The notes under the pieces were generated by a model. It saw only the letters and a program-made list of their open reading frames with translations. It searched no databases and had not been told where the DNA came from. A program made the position numbers and the translations under genes. DNA of 64,000 bases from CABZJG01 sp902512685. GTDB taxonomy: Bacteria > Pseudomonadota > Alphaproteobacteria > Rhodobacterales > Rhodobacteraceae. Below, piece by piece: positions 8,460 through 18,023 of the stretch (its first letter is position 1; each line of letters begins with the position of its first letter). The stretch covers positions 2,542,001 through 2,606,000 of the forward strand of contig CP179201.1 in assembly GCA_051201605.1 (NCBI GenBank), in the 5' to 3' direction.

Positions 8460-9724
8460 TTAGTCTGTATTTTGTATGTTTTCGTCTTCCTGAGCAGTTT
8501 CAATCGCAAATTCTTGCGCCAGCTCAAGCGCAACCGGCGACGCTGTTGGCAAAACCGGTGTATAGGAATTTGCATCTTCCACCGAAGGCGCCGCACGGCG
8601 CGTTGTCCTATACGCAGCATAAAGCGCTAGGGTTCCCAGCAAAAGAGCAATAATCAAGAAATATCCAAAGGGTCCATAGGATTGCATCACCCACCCTACA
8701 ATAAGGGGCCCAGAAATCGCGCCAACCCCGTTAATGAACAGCAGCCCGCCAGAGGCAGAGGCCATATCATCAAAATCCAAATAATCGTTGGTATGTGCAA
8801 TCAGCAATGAGTACAGCGGATTGGACATCCCACCAATAAGGAAAGCCGACAGTAGCAGCGCAATAAAGTTGCTGCCCGCGATGATTGCAAGTGAGGCCCC
8901 CCGGTTCCCAGAACCGACAGCCCCATAATCAGTTGCCTTCGATCCATTCGATCCGACATCCAGCCAACAGGATATTGCACCAACATAGCTCCGATATAAA
9001 ATGCTGCTGCAAAAGCGGATATCTCTGCAAGGCTAAGTGATATCTCTGCACCAAAAACAGAAGCCATGCCAAATTGTACTGAAAAGACCCCCCCAAGCAG
9101 GAACATTCCAACACACCCAAGCGGTGAAGTTAAAACCAATTTCTTTAGCTGCATTGGATTGGTTGTTTCAAAGGCTGGCGTAGGCGTAATAGACAATAGA
9201 ATTGGCGCAAACGACAAAGAAACTAGGATAGATATGACAATAAATAAAACATACCCGCCTGGATCTGCGAGTATCAATAGACCCTGCCCGACAACCAAAC
9301 CTAACATCTGGATAATCATATAAAGAGATAATGATTGGCCTCGATTTTCATTTGTGGCTGCATTATTCAGCCAGCTTTCCGCAGTCACGTAAACTCCACA
9401 AAAGCAAAACCCGATGATCAGTCTTCCTACCGCCCAAATCCAAGGGTTAGCAATCAAAGGAAACAGAACCAATACAGCAGAGATAAATGAGGCCAGAGCC
9501 GCAAAAACTCTGACATGTCCAACGCGGCGTATCATTTCCGGAGCCATTCGGCTTGCCCCAAGAAAGCCGACGAAATAAGCAGACATCACAATTGACATTT
9601 GAAAGGTGGTAAATTGTTCAATTTCCCCACGAACACCCAAAAGAGTGCCGTGAAGCCCATTGCCGACCATCAAAAGCATCATCCCAAAAAGCAGAGCCCA
9701 GGAATTGGTGAAAACAGAAATCAA
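8460..9724 (-). pseudogene. MFS transporter (YcaD-like) with a one-base frameshift
   Basis: Major facilitator permease read in two frames. The first frame, from a TTG at about 9724 (AAGGAGTG lies just upstream; an ATG at 9742 precedes that site), runs through nine or so transmembrane helices, with motif-A-like segments GWMSDRMDRRQLI, and then goes into nonsense after LSVLGTGG. The second frame resumes with ASLAIIAGSNFIALLL and continues to a stop at 8460. The break falls in a run of six C on the plus strand (8897-8902); seven would restore a protein of about 421 residues, normal for the family. Either a real inactivating or switchable indel or a sequencing error. The substrate is unknown. Confidence 0.85.
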
Positions 9725-9796
9725 AACTTCACTCCTTTGCAATGAATATAAATTGCAAAAACGAATCTGTGCTTTACTTACAGGCGAATGAATTTA

Positions 9797-10870
9797 TTAA
9801 TCTACTTTATTCGTCTCACTAGGGATCAAAAGCGACGCATCACCATAAGAAAAAAACCGATAATTTTCGTTGATGGCGTGACTGTAAATTTCCTTGACCC
9901 GCGTTTGCCCCATCAAGGCAGAGACAAGCATGAGCAGTGTGGATTTTGGCAGATGAAAATTCGTCATCAGCCCACTTGCAATTTTGAACTTATAGCCAGG
10001 ATAAATAAATATATCCGTTGCCCCGGACCAAGGCTGGAGAATGCCATTCTTTTGCGCCGCTGTTTCGATCAATCGTAGCGCTGTTGTGCCAACCGGAATT
10101 ACACGCCGACCATTCTGTATCGTTTGAGTGATTTCTGCTGAGGCCTTGGGCGACACATGGCCGGTTTCGGAGTGCATTTTGTGGTCTTTAACAAGCTCGG
10201 CTTTCACAGGCAAAAAAGTGCCTGCGCCGACATGAAGAGTAACATAGGTAAACTCGATGCCTTTTTGGGCCAGTGCTGTGAGTAAATCAGCATCAAAATG
10301 CAGCGAGGCCGTTGGCGCAGCAACCGAGCCTTGAGTGTGCGCAAAAACGGCTTGATAATCTAGTTTGTCCTGTTCATCAACCGGTCGTTTGGCTGCAATA
10401 TAAGGCGGTAATGGCATTTTGCCCACCTTGGCCAAAGCCCTGTCAAAATGTTCACCGACCAGGTTAAAGGATAACGCCGCTTGACCATCAAATTTATCAA
10501 CCAATGTTGCACTCAGTCCATGGCCAAATTCAATCTGCTCGCCAATAGCGACTTTTCGGAGAGGCCGCACCAGCGCAGTCCACTGTGCTTTGGGGGTAAA
10601 AGACAACAAAGTTACTTCAATAGCCGCTTTACCACTTCCCCCCACTGCTCCAGCGCGATGACGCGTGCCAAACAGTCGGGCTGGTATAACTTTTGTTTCA
10701 TTGAGAACCAAACGGTCACCGGGCCGCAATATATTAACAAGATCAGTGACATTGCGATCAAGTGTATGTGCGCCTTCACACCAAAGCAACCGCGCCGCGC
10801 TACGCGGCGACACAGGGCGCGTTGCAATCAATTTTTCTGGCAGATCAAAGTCAAAATCACTTAAGTGCAT
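9797..10870 (-). CDS. queA: tRNA preQ1(34) S-adenosylmethionine ribosyltransferase-isomerase QueA
   Basis: 357 residues. QueA transfers and isomerises the ribosyl group of S-adenosylmethionine onto 7-aminomethyl-7-deazaguanine at tRNA position 34 to give epoxyqueuosine. Family segments are LSDFDFDLPEKLIATRP at the N-terminus, RLVLNETKVIPARLFG, LPLPPYI-type MPLPPYIAAKRP, APTASLHFD and THVGAGTF-type VTLHVGAGTFLPV, then TNFHLPKSTLLMLVSA near the C-terminus. It lies 9 bases after the large AsmA-like gene on the same strand, so the two are probably cotranscribed. Confidence 0.96.
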   Translation of the reverse strand: MHLSDFDFDLPEKLIATRPVSPRSAARLLWCEGAHTLDRNVTDLVNILRPGDRLVLNETKVIPARLFGTRHRAGAVGGSGKAAIEVTLLSFTPKAQWTALVRPLRKVAIGEQIEFGHGLSATLVDKFDGQAALSFNLVGEHFDRALAKVGKMPLPPYIAAKRPVDEQDKLDYQAVFAHTQGSVAAPTASLHFDADLLTALAQKGIEFTYVTLHVGAGTFLPVKAELVKDHKMHSETGHVSPKASAEITQTIQNGRRVIPVGTTALRLIETAAQKNGILQPWSGATDIFIYPGYKFKIASGLMTNFHLPKSTLLMLVSALMGQTRVKEIYSHAINENYRFFSYGDASLLIPSETNKVD

Positions 10871-10879
10871 GCGTGGGAT

Positions 10880-13800
10880 TTACTCTAGCTTTGGGGGCGG
10901 TCTTCGGAAAAGATCGCGAAGGATAGTTGGCGTGATCGTAGAAAGAGGATTGATACTGAACCTAGGCCTATCCGTGGTTCCCCTCAAATTAAAGCCGAAA
11001 CCAATGAACCCTTCGCCTTTTCGTGATAAAATAGACCCAATTCCATTAACCAAATATAGGGGTGAGAAAAATCCCTGCATGTCAAATGTTTTACTCTCTA
11101 GGTTATAATATCCATCCAGCGTAATGCCCATCGACGGCCCTATAGCAGACGCGCTTTGCAGAATTATTTGATCATTGGTCATACGAAAAACTGCATCAAT
11201 TTCATTCATGATAACTCCGGGACCAGTTAATTGATCCAAAAGGCCAACAATGCTTATGGCATGTAAAAGTTCTGCAAGTAGTGGCATCTTTTGCAATTTT
11301 ATATCTGTTATTCTCAAAACCCCATCCATTTCGCCGACGGTATCTCTTTGATCCAGTGTCAAAATTAACCGTCCACCCTGAGCCCGTTCTAATACGTCAA
11401 GCGCCATCAAAAACTGCCCGGCATCGTTTGATCCGGCCTTAATTTCTACATTCCCACTTTTTGGCGATACCTGCGCACTAAACGGTGCACGCTTATTAAG
11501 GTTTGCCCGAAATTCTCCAGATAATGTGGCACCATTGATGAACTCACCATTAAACTGATGCAACGCATTATTTTTGCTGATCTTAACTTTATCCAAAGTA
11601 ACATCTAAGGCTATCTTGGAACCTGAACCATCAGATGTTTCAGCACCGGATTCCAAAAAAGCTGGCAAATCCACGGTGCCACCAGAAAGTTTGATATTTT
11701 CACCTGCGTCCAGCACTCCAGAGACATTCAACCTATCAGAAATTGCAAATTTGGAAAATGTCAAGGCCTCAAGTTGATTTTCAGCATCTATTTCAACCTC
11801 CGCATCCATCACAAGCCCAGCGCCATTCAATGCGAAACGATCTACCTTAATATTCTCGCTTAGGCTGCCACTAAGTTCTAACTTTACTTGGCTTTTTTTA
11901 GACTTGCTCCAATTTAATCGATCGAGTGAAAGCGTTGATCCGACCAGATCACTCGACACAAAAAAATCAGGATCGGCGCCCTTGGTGAATTCAACTGTTA
12001 ACTCTGCTGGGCTTGAACCACTCAATAGACTGGGTGGCAGAGGAATGGAAAATGCCTCTATCAAATCATTTGAAATTGATAACTTTGAGTTTAAAATTGC
12101 TGGGGTTTTTTCTGCGTTTTTGCCCATTGGCATCCGAAAAGCGCTATCAAAATACATTCCACGCAGTTCCGCAATTGTATCAATTTGCAAAGTATCATTA
12201 TTAACCTGCAGATTAACCAATCTAGCAGACAGTGTTTGGTTGGGGATAATTTCGTCACTTTTTGCATTTTTTATGACGGCCGAGGCGGTGTATGAAATCT
12301 GATCCGGCGGTGCATTACGCATGACTGGAAATTCGACCCTTGCTTTGACAACAGTCTGTCCGTTCACAGCATTCGGTTTAAAGTCCAATCTATCCAGCGC
12401 CTTCATAGGAGGGTAGTTCAATGTGGTCAGAGCAGAGGTCACCGACCCAATGGCTCTAATTTCCGCGATCGCCGGGGCTGGTTTTATCCGAACGTCCGGG
12501 ATGACAAGCTGCGTGCCCGACAAGTCAACCGTTTCTCCGTTCTGGGGAACAAAACTTGCGGTTGTCAATTGCGTCGCCAATCTATTGTTGGCCAAGGAAA
12601 ATTGTCCCGAACTGTTTTGGATGGGCGGCATAGTTTTCAAAATTCGAATTTCCGCATCATGATAGCTAAACCCCAAATCATTTTGGGGGGCCTTGCCCTC
12701 TTTCAGTCGCATTGAATACTGAATGTCTCGCAAAACAGCAGTTTTAACATTCTGCTTCACCCAATTTCGGGATTTTGGCTTAAAATTCGGCGGCCAATAG
12801 GCCAAAACATGATCAGACATTGCCTGGGGAGCTACTGCGTCGACGTTGGCACTCCAACCTTGCTCATCGGCGCGCAATATCGCAGAGCCGCTGACCCCTA
12901 TATCGCGGCCATTATCCTCGGCAAAAAATTGTTTCACTTGTAATTCAAAAGGTTCAAGCAGTAAGCGAAAGTCCATAAGCCCATGGTCTAATGTCACGGG
13001 CGCATTCAATTGCCCTTCCGGGTTCACGCGGATATCGGCAAATTTGAACTGACCAAATAAGCCCGTGGGCCAATCATTTTTTGGCTCAAGTATGGCATAG
13101 CCTTCTGCTGAAAGGCTCAGATCGCGGCTTGAAATCGAAACATCATCAAAGGTCAGTAAAGCCTGTCCGGCATCATACGAAAAATAAGCGCTGGCGGCAT
13201 CAAATAAAATTGCGCGTGACGCAGAAGTCGGCTGCAGGGCTCCATTTGAAATGTGGATTGTAGCATTTATCGGATCTAATGAACCCGAGCTGTCAAAGCC
13301 GCCACGCAAAGCCCCAGAGATGGGCGCGCGAAGGGCGCTCAACCATGCTAGAGCTGGCAGTTGGCTGGAAGCAATTTCGGCAGGCATACCCTCAAAACTC
13401 AACCCAAAAATACTATCAGCTTCGCTGATCACATGCTCAAAGCTCGCCTCCAAAGTGGCTACATCGGCCCCCCCGGTAAGCAACGCCATATCTGCACGAG
13501 CAAATAATTTATCATTTGTCTTCTTAACATTAAACCTAGCCCCATCCACCGTCCAACGGCGATCTGATCGGCCATCAACATATTCAAGTGTTATGCCTCT
13601 CGCATCTAGGGAATAAAAATTGGACAATGCTTGTTGCAACAAAAAGGCATCTACGGCTGCTATAAGATCAGGTGCTGAGGGCGTCTTTTCAAATTGGTTA
13701 TCAAAATCGCCAAATTGCGCTGTGACAGTTCCAGATTGATCACGCCGCAATGATATAAATACTCCGTCGACCTCAATCGTGTCTATTCTGAACTTCCCCT

Positions 13801-14122
13801 CAAGCGCCCTCAACAAAGATAATTTCACCATCATTCGATTTAGCAAAACTGGTTTGGGTGTTGTTCCCGGCGTTACTTCAATATCTTTAAATCCAAAACT
13901 GGGCCGCCAAGTGTCATCTAAAGTAAAAAATGCGCTATCAAAATTTATGTTCAAATCAGGAAGAGAAGCATCAATTTTACTGCTTACATAAGTTTCTGCC
14001 CAAGTTGGAAGTTTGACCTCACGGTTGTGAAGTAAAACGATAAAAAGCAGAACCGCAAAGAAACTTGCCGTGAGAACTGCCAAACACATTGCGAATATTC
14101 GGCGCAAAAATGGTGGAAGCAC
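10880..14122 (-). CDS. Giant AsmA/YhdP-like envelope protein (DUF3971)
   Basis: 1080 residues. A single N-terminal membrane anchor (about residues 8-32, rich in Leu/Val/Phe) is followed by a long periplasmic region of beta-strand repeats. An early segment resembles DUF3971, with FRIDTIEVDGVFISLRRDQ, and the C-terminal part resembles the AsmA-like C-terminal domain (GGRLILTLDQRDTVGEMDG, then a hydrophobic LLDQLTGPGVIMNEIDA segment). YhdP, TamB and AsmA relatives form hydrophobic grooves that bridge the envelope and move phospholipid to the outer membrane; the same role is inferred here. Family architecture and length (about 1,050-1,300) fit. The start is set by a membrane anchor immediately after the ATG. 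Confidence 0.82.
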   Translation of the reverse strand: MLPPFLRRIFAMCLAVLTASFFAVLLFIVLLHNREVKLPTWAETYVSSKIDASLPDLNINFDSAFFTLDDTWRPSFGFKDIEVTPGTTPKPVLLNRMMVKLSLLRALEGKFRIDTIEVDGVFISLRRDQSGTVTAQFGDFDNQFEKTPSAPDLIAAVDAFLLQQALSNFYSLDARGITLEYVDGRSDRRWTVDGARFNVKKTNDKLFARADMALLTGGADVATLEASFEHVISEADSIFGLSFEGMPAEIASSQLPALAWLSALRAPISGALRGGFDSSGSLDPINATIHISNGALQPTSASRAILFDAASAYFSYDAGQALLTFDDVSISSRDLSLSAEGYAILEPKNDWPTGLFGQFKFADIRVNPEGQLNAPVTLDHGLMDFRLLLEPFELQVKQFFAEDNGRDIGVSGSAILRADEQGWSANVDAVAPQAMSDHVLAYWPPNFKPKSRNWVKQNVKTAVLRDIQYSMRLKEGKAPQNDLGFSYHDAEIRILKTMPPIQNSSGQFSLANNRLATQLTTASFVPQNGETVDLSGTQLVIPDVRIKPAPAIAEIRAIGSVTSALTTLNYPPMKALDRLDFKPNAVNGQTVVKARVEFPVMRNAPPDQISYTASAVIKNAKSDEIIPNQTLSARLVNLQVNNDTLQIDTIAELRGMYFDSAFRMPMGKNAEKTPAILNSKLSISNDLIEAFSIPLPPSLLSGSSPAELTVEFTKGADPDFFVSSDLVGSTLSLDRLNWSKSKKSQVKLELSGSLSENIKVDRFALNGAGLVMDAEVEIDAENQLEALTFSKFAISDRLNVSGVLDAGENIKLSGGTVDLPAFLESGAETSDGSGSKIALDVTLDKVKISKNNALHQFNGEFINGATLSGEFRANLNKRAPFSAQVSPKSGNVEIKAGSNDAGQFLMALDVLERAQGGRLILTLDQRDTVGEMDGVLRITDIKLQKMPLLAELLHAISIVGLLDQLTGPGVIMNEIDAVFRMTNDQIILQSASAIGPSMGITLDGYYNLESKTFDMQGFFSPLYLVNGIGSILSRKGEGFIGFGFNLRGTTDRPRFSINPLSTITPTILRDLFRRPPPKLE

Positions 14123-14238
14123 TGAAAGCCCCCCCGTAATCTGCTAAAATATTTCACCATTTCATTGGCCTTAGCACTTTATTTCAATTTACGCGGCTCT
14201 ATCATATTGCGATAGTGCGTTACCCAGAGGAGAACCCT

Positions 14239-14718
14239 ATGTCAAACTTGCCTTACCCCGCCCCAGATGTACAGTTGCCACGTGACGGCGGAGAATCCCT
14301 AGATTTAACTGAATTTCGCCCAGCTGCAGTGGTGTTGTTTTTCTACCCACGCGACAATACAAGCGGATGCACAAAAGAAGCGCAGGCTTTTTCCACACTT
14401 CAAGCTGACTTTGAAGAAATTGGGGTATCTGTGGTTGGCATATCCAAAGATAGCATCAAAAGTCATAATAAGTTTGTTGAAAAACAAGGCCTTACAATCC
14501 CTCTACTTTCAGATGAAAATAGTAATGTGTCTGAAACATTCGGGGTCTGGAAGGAAAAATCAATGTATGGGAAAACCTATTTTGGTATTGAACGCTCAAC
14601 ATTTTTAATCAATGGACAGGGCGAAATTGTGCAAGAATGGCGAAAAGTAAAAGTTCCCGGTCATGCTGAGGACGTGCTGGAAGCGGCAAAATCAATTTTA
14701 CCTAAGAGACAAAAATGA
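14239..14718 (+). CDS. bcp: Peroxiredoxin of the BCP type, single cysteine
   Basis: 159 residues from an ATG at 14239, preceded by AGAGGAG at 6 bases; a GTG at 14215 precedes that site. A thiol peroxidase that reduces hydroperoxides. The peroxidatic cysteine is Cys44 in FFYPRDNTSGCTKEA, with the conserved Pro and Thr of the active site. The usual BCP resolving cysteine five residues later is glutamine (Gln49) and no other cysteine exists in the chain, so the enzyme must work by a 1-Cys mechanism with an external thiol. The stop overlaps the next start as ATGA. Confidence 0.92.
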   Translation: MSNLPYPAPDVQLPRDGGESLDLTEFRPAAVVLFFYPRDNTSGCTKEAQAFSTLQADFEEIGVSVVGISKDSIKSHNKFVEKQGLTIPLLSDENSNVSETFGVWKEKSMYGKTYFGIERSTFLINGQGEIVQEWRKVKVPGHAEDVLEAAKSILPKRQK

Positions 14719-15554
14719 ATGTCAGTAAATTGACCTTGGCCGAAATGGCTGTTGAAGTTTTAACAACTGCCGACGGTAAAGCCAAAACAGACCTGTCATT
14801 GCGCCATGCAGACACATGGTTGCAGTCTCGAACCGAAAAAGACCCCATAGCAATTGGGTCCGCGATCCCACCGTTGCATCCGGCAAGGCCAGAGTATCCC
14901 CAACTATTATCTCCAAGGGATGTACCAAAACGCAAACCTGGATCTGTTGAGGGACGCATTGCACTTCTTCACGCTGTCGCGCATATCGAGTTAAATGCCG
15001 TTGATCTTCATTGGGATATAATTGCCCGCTTCAGTGATATACCTATGCCCCTTGGATTTTTTGATGACTGGGTAAAGGCCGCATCAGAAGAAAGTAACCA
15101 TTTCAAACTGATCAGTTCCTGTCTTGAGCAAATGGACAGCTATTATGGGGCGCTTCCAGCACATGCTGGTATGTGGCGTGCCGCCGAGGATACAAAATCC
15201 GATCTTCTTGGACGCTTAGCGGTGGTGCCGATGGTTTTGGAGGCACGTGGGTTAGACGTGACACCCAATATGATTGAAATTTTCCGCAAAGCCAAAGCCA
15301 CCGACGTGGTCGCCGCGCTTGAGATTATCTACCAAGAAGAAGTATCTCATGTTGCCTATGGCTCGAAATGGTTTAATTTTTTGTGCGGGCGCAAAAACCT
15401 AGATCCAAAAGAAGTATTTCACAGTTTGGTTAGAACATACTTCAAAGGCACCCTTAAGCCCCCATTTAACGAAGAAAAACGTGCAGATGCTGGATTGCCA
15501 CCAGACTTTTATTGGCCTCTGGCCGAAGACCTAAAACCAGCGCATTTTTCCTAG
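14715..15554 (+). CDS. DUF455 ferritin-like family protein
   Basis: 279 residues, starting within the stop of the peroxiredoxin gene (ATGA), so the two are coupled. DUF455 proteins share a ferritin-like four-helix fold with likely metal ligands. Seen here are LLHAVAHIELNAVDLHWD (Glu and His in the first helix pair), AASEESNHF, LEARGLDVTPNM and IYQEEVSHVAYGSKWF, which supply the expected Glu/His set of a di-metal site. In vivo function is not established. Pairing with a peroxidase suggests oxidative stress or metal handling, as an inference from context. Confidence 0.85.
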   Translation: MNVSKLTLAEMAVEVLTTADGKAKTDLSLRHADTWLQSRTEKDPIAIGSAIPPLHPARPEYPQLLSPRDVPKRKPGSVEGRIALLHAVAHIELNAVDLHWDIIARFSDIPMPLGFFDDWVKAASEESNHFKLISSCLEQMDSYYGALPAHAGMWRAAEDTKSDLLGRLAVVPMVLEARGLDVTPNMIEIFRKAKATDVVAALEIIYQEEVSHVAYGSKWFNFLCGRKNLDPKEVFHSLVRTYFKGTLKPPFNEEKRADAGLPPDFYWPLAEDLKPAHFS

Positions 15555-15690
15555 CAAGCTATGCAGATGCTACATGAGAACAATTTTGCCGACGCTTAAC
15601 CGTCCCAAGAAAAGCACTTGCACCCAAGATCAGTGATTGTTAGCTATTTCGACTAAAGAAAACCACCAGGATGTATTGGGGAACAGGTCG

Positions 15691-17004
15691 TTGAACGTCC
15701 GGCTGTCAGAAAAATCAGATACCTTCTGGGAGCGGTTTTTCCCAGAACGCAAAGTGTCTTTGCGTTCTAAAAATGATACGCGGTCTTTTCGGTTGCGGTC
15801 GACCACGCAAGCATTGATGTTTTTGTTTTCGGCGCTGCTACTTTCATGGACCATATTGGCGACCGCAGTAGTCTTGATGGACTCGCTGGGCGCAGGAAAT
15901 TTTAGAGAACAGGCACTTCTTGACCAGCAAAGCTATCAAAATCGCCTAAAAGCAATTTCAGACGAACGAGATTTGCGTTCAAATGAAGCTAAAACCGCGC
16001 ATCAGAGATTTGACCTAGCATTGGGTCAAGTCGCTGAAATGCAGTCTCAATTACTCGGACTGGAAATGCGCCGCCGTGAATTGTCAAATAGCATGGGCAC
16101 TGTCCAAGCAAAGCTGCATAAATCCCTTCAAGCCCGCCGAACCGCAAAATCCGAAATCAATCGCCTATCAGAAACACTCGATGACCCAAATATAAGCCTT
16201 GACCTTTATCAAGATGACGATGTGGGCTCACAAACAATCGATTTTCTAAATACGGCGCTTAAAGAAACAGCTGCAGAGCGCGACTTGATGACGGCGCAAG
16301 CAAATCTTGCCCAACAGCAAGCCGATGAAATTGCTCTGGAAATGCGATTGATGGAAGAACGAAACGATCAGATTTTCCGCCAAATTGAAGAAGCAGTGGT
16401 TGTTTCAGTGCAGCCATTGGAAAAAATGTTTCGATCAGCAGGGATGAACCCAAAAGCAATTTTAGAAGCTGTTCGACGCGGTTATTCGGGATACGGCGGG
16501 CCATTTATGCAGCCATCCGAATTGAATGCCGAGATGACGATTGAGGAACAACGCGCAAGCAAGATCCTGGCTGACTTAGGGGCGCTCAATATATATCGGA
16601 TTGCCATCGAAAAAGTGCCGCTTGCGCACCCCATTAAGGACAAACATCGTTTCACCTCAGGATTTGGACCCCGCTGGGGACGCATGCACAATGGATTAGA
16701 TTTTGCCGCGCCCCACGGCACGCCGATTTACGCTGCTGCCGATGGCGTGATCATTTTTGCGGGCCGAAAATCAGCCTATGGCCGTTTGGTGAAAATCAAG
16801 CATGACTTTGGCTACGAAACCCGCTATGCTCACCTTTCTAAAATTCGTGTGAAAAATGGCCAAAGGGTCTCGCGCGGCGAGAGGATTGGTGATATGGGAA
16901 ATACTGGACGCTCAACTGGAACCCATTTACACTATGAAATCCGGACGAATGGAAAAGCTGTAAACCCGATGAACTATATCAAGGCTGCAAAAGATGTTTT
17001 CTAA
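15691..17004 (+). CDS. Membrane-anchored M23 (LytM) peptidoglycan endopeptidase, LmdC-like
   Basis: About 437 residues. Order: short cytoplasmic tail, one transmembrane helix (about residues 43-65), a long coiled-coil region to about residue 230, and a C-terminal M23 domain. Zinc ligands are present in HNGLDFAAPHGT (His333, Asp337) and HLHYE (His412, His414), so it should be active against peptide crosslinks in murein. The start is uncertain: TTG at 15691 matches where homologues begin, but an in-frame TTG at 15637 is possible and neither has a strong ribosome site. The bactofilin gene overlaps its 3' end; paired M23 peptidase and bactofilin genes in alphaproteobacteria act together to localise cell wall growth. 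Confidence 0.85.
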   Translation: MNVRLSEKSDTFWERFFPERKVSLRSKNDTRSFRLRSTTQALMFLFSALLLSWTILATAVVLMDSLGAGNFREQALLDQQSYQNRLKAISDERDLRSNEAKTAHQRFDLALGQVAEMQSQLLGLEMRRRELSNSMGTVQAKLHKSLQARRTAKSEINRLSETLDDPNISLDLYQDDDVGSQTIDFLNTALKETAAERDLMTAQANLAQQQADEIALEMRLMEERNDQIFRQIEEAVVVSVQPLEKMFRSAGMNPKAILEAVRRGYSGYGGPFMQPSELNAEMTIEEQRASKILADLGALNIYRIAIEKVPLAHPIKDKHRFTSGFGPRWGRMHNGLDFAAPHGTPIYAAADGVIIFAGRKSAYGRLVKIKHDFGYETRYAHLSKIRVKNGQRVSRGERIGDMGNTGRSTGTHLHYEIRTNGKAVNPMNYIKAAKDVF

Positions 17005-17506
17005 AAGCAAAATAAACGACCCCGCACAACCAGATACAGATGCTGCGACACCGGCAGCAGCGTCTGCGACGTCAAAACCCACAGATAGCGGCGAGTACAA
17101 AGCCAAGACTCCAAAGGCTAAACCGCCGGCATCAGTTCTTTCTTCAGATTTGCACATCACTGGAAACATGAAAACCACTGGTGATATTCAAGTTGAAGGC
17201 ACTGTTGAGGGTGATATTCGAGCCCACTTACTGACAATCGGTGAAAGTGCCACTATCAAAGGTGAAGTGATCGCAGATGATGTGGTGATTAACGGACGCA
17301 TTGTTGGTCGCGTACGCGGATTGAAAGTGCGCTTAACCGCAACAGCTCGGGTTGAAGGCGATATCATTCATAAAACTATTGCGATTGAATCTGGTGCTCA
17401 TTTTGAGGGCTCAGTGCAACGGCAAGATGATCCACTTACAAAAGGTGCACGCAGTAAGCCAGCACAAGTGCCTGGATCTGCAACTGCGGCTGCGCCTAAA
17501 GCCTAA
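16994..17506 (+). CDS. Bactofilin (polymer-forming cytoskeletal protein)
   Basis: 170 residues. A central right-handed beta-helix of bactofilin type covers about residues 50-140, seen as repeats such as GDIQVEGTVEGDIRAHLL, GESATIKGEVIADDVVING and VGRVRGLKVRLTATARVEG. Disordered Ala/Pro/Lys-rich tails flank it. Bactofilins polymerise without nucleotide and scaffold wall enzymes at the membrane. The start lies 11 bases inside the upstream M23 peptidase gene, so the two products are made together. No other shape gene is nearby. Confidence 0.92.
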   Translation: MFSKSKINDPAQPDTDAATPAAASATSKPTDSGEYKAKTPKAKPPASVLSSDLHITGNMKTTGDIQVEGTVEGDIRAHLLTIGESATIKGEVIADDVVINGRIVGRVRGLKVRLTATARVEGDIIHKTIAIESGAHFEGSVQRQDDPLTKGARSKPAQVPGSATAAAPKA

Positions 17507-17537
17507 TCTCCTCTGCGGGATATCTAGAAATATTCAA

Positions 17538-17966
17538 TTACGTTTTCGCTTTTTGTGGGATGGCGTAAGTCATTGTTGCGCGCGCGACCGGCTCGGAAAT
17601 GCCGTCCGAGTGGATTAAGACATCCCCAACGGCCAAACTCCGGCCAAGTTTTAATAACGTAGAACTGGCGATAATATCCCGCCCGCCTGCTGGCTTTCGC
17701 ATGAAATCCATAGAACACCCAGTGGTTACCGTAAGGGGCTCTGGACCGATCATTGCCATAATTACCATGTAAATCGAAACGTCGGCCAAGCTGAACATTG
17801 TGGGCCCGGATACTGTATCCCCGGGGCGCAGATGTTTTTCTTGGACATTAAGCTTAACTTTAAGCTGGCGCTCAGCCAATTCAAGGACGGTAAAATCACC
17901 TTTTATCTGGGGAAACACCTGCTCTAAGTATTCAACCAAAGTTGTTGGTGTAAAATGTAACATCAT
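17538..17966 (-). CDS. PaaI-family hotdog thioesterase
   Basis: 142 residues from the first of two ATGs at 17966, with GAGGAAAAGG in front; a GTG at 17978 would overlap that site. Hotdog-fold acyl-CoA thioesterase. Segments are RPGDTVSGPTMFSLADVSIY (the helix with the catalytic acidic residue), TVTTGCSMDFMRKPAGG and SDGISEPVARATMTYAIP. It is convergent with the bactofilin gene and divergent from a crotonase. Context suggests acyl-CoA turnover, but the acyl substrate is unknown. Confidence 0.86.
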   Translation of the reverse strand: MMLHFTPTTLVEYLEQVFPQIKGDFTVLELAERQLKVKLNVQEKHLRPGDTVSGPTMFSLADVSIYMVIMAMIGPEPLTVTTGCSMDFMRKPAGGRDIIASSTLLKLGRSLAVGDVLIHSDGISEPVARATMTYAIPQKAKT

Positions 17967-18023
17967 CCTTTTCCTCACATGTTAATTGCTCTAAGATTCC
18001 ACTTAAATAGGGTGGAGAGCAAG

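Noticed and set aside
14198..14218. CTATC-GATAG dyad before the peroxiredoxin gene
   Set aside because: Five-base arms in AT-rich DNA; expected by chance.
15637..15690. Upstream in-frame extension of the M23 peptidase from a TTG
   Set aside because: Residues there are not conserved-looking and no ribosome site precedes it; kept only as an alternative start.
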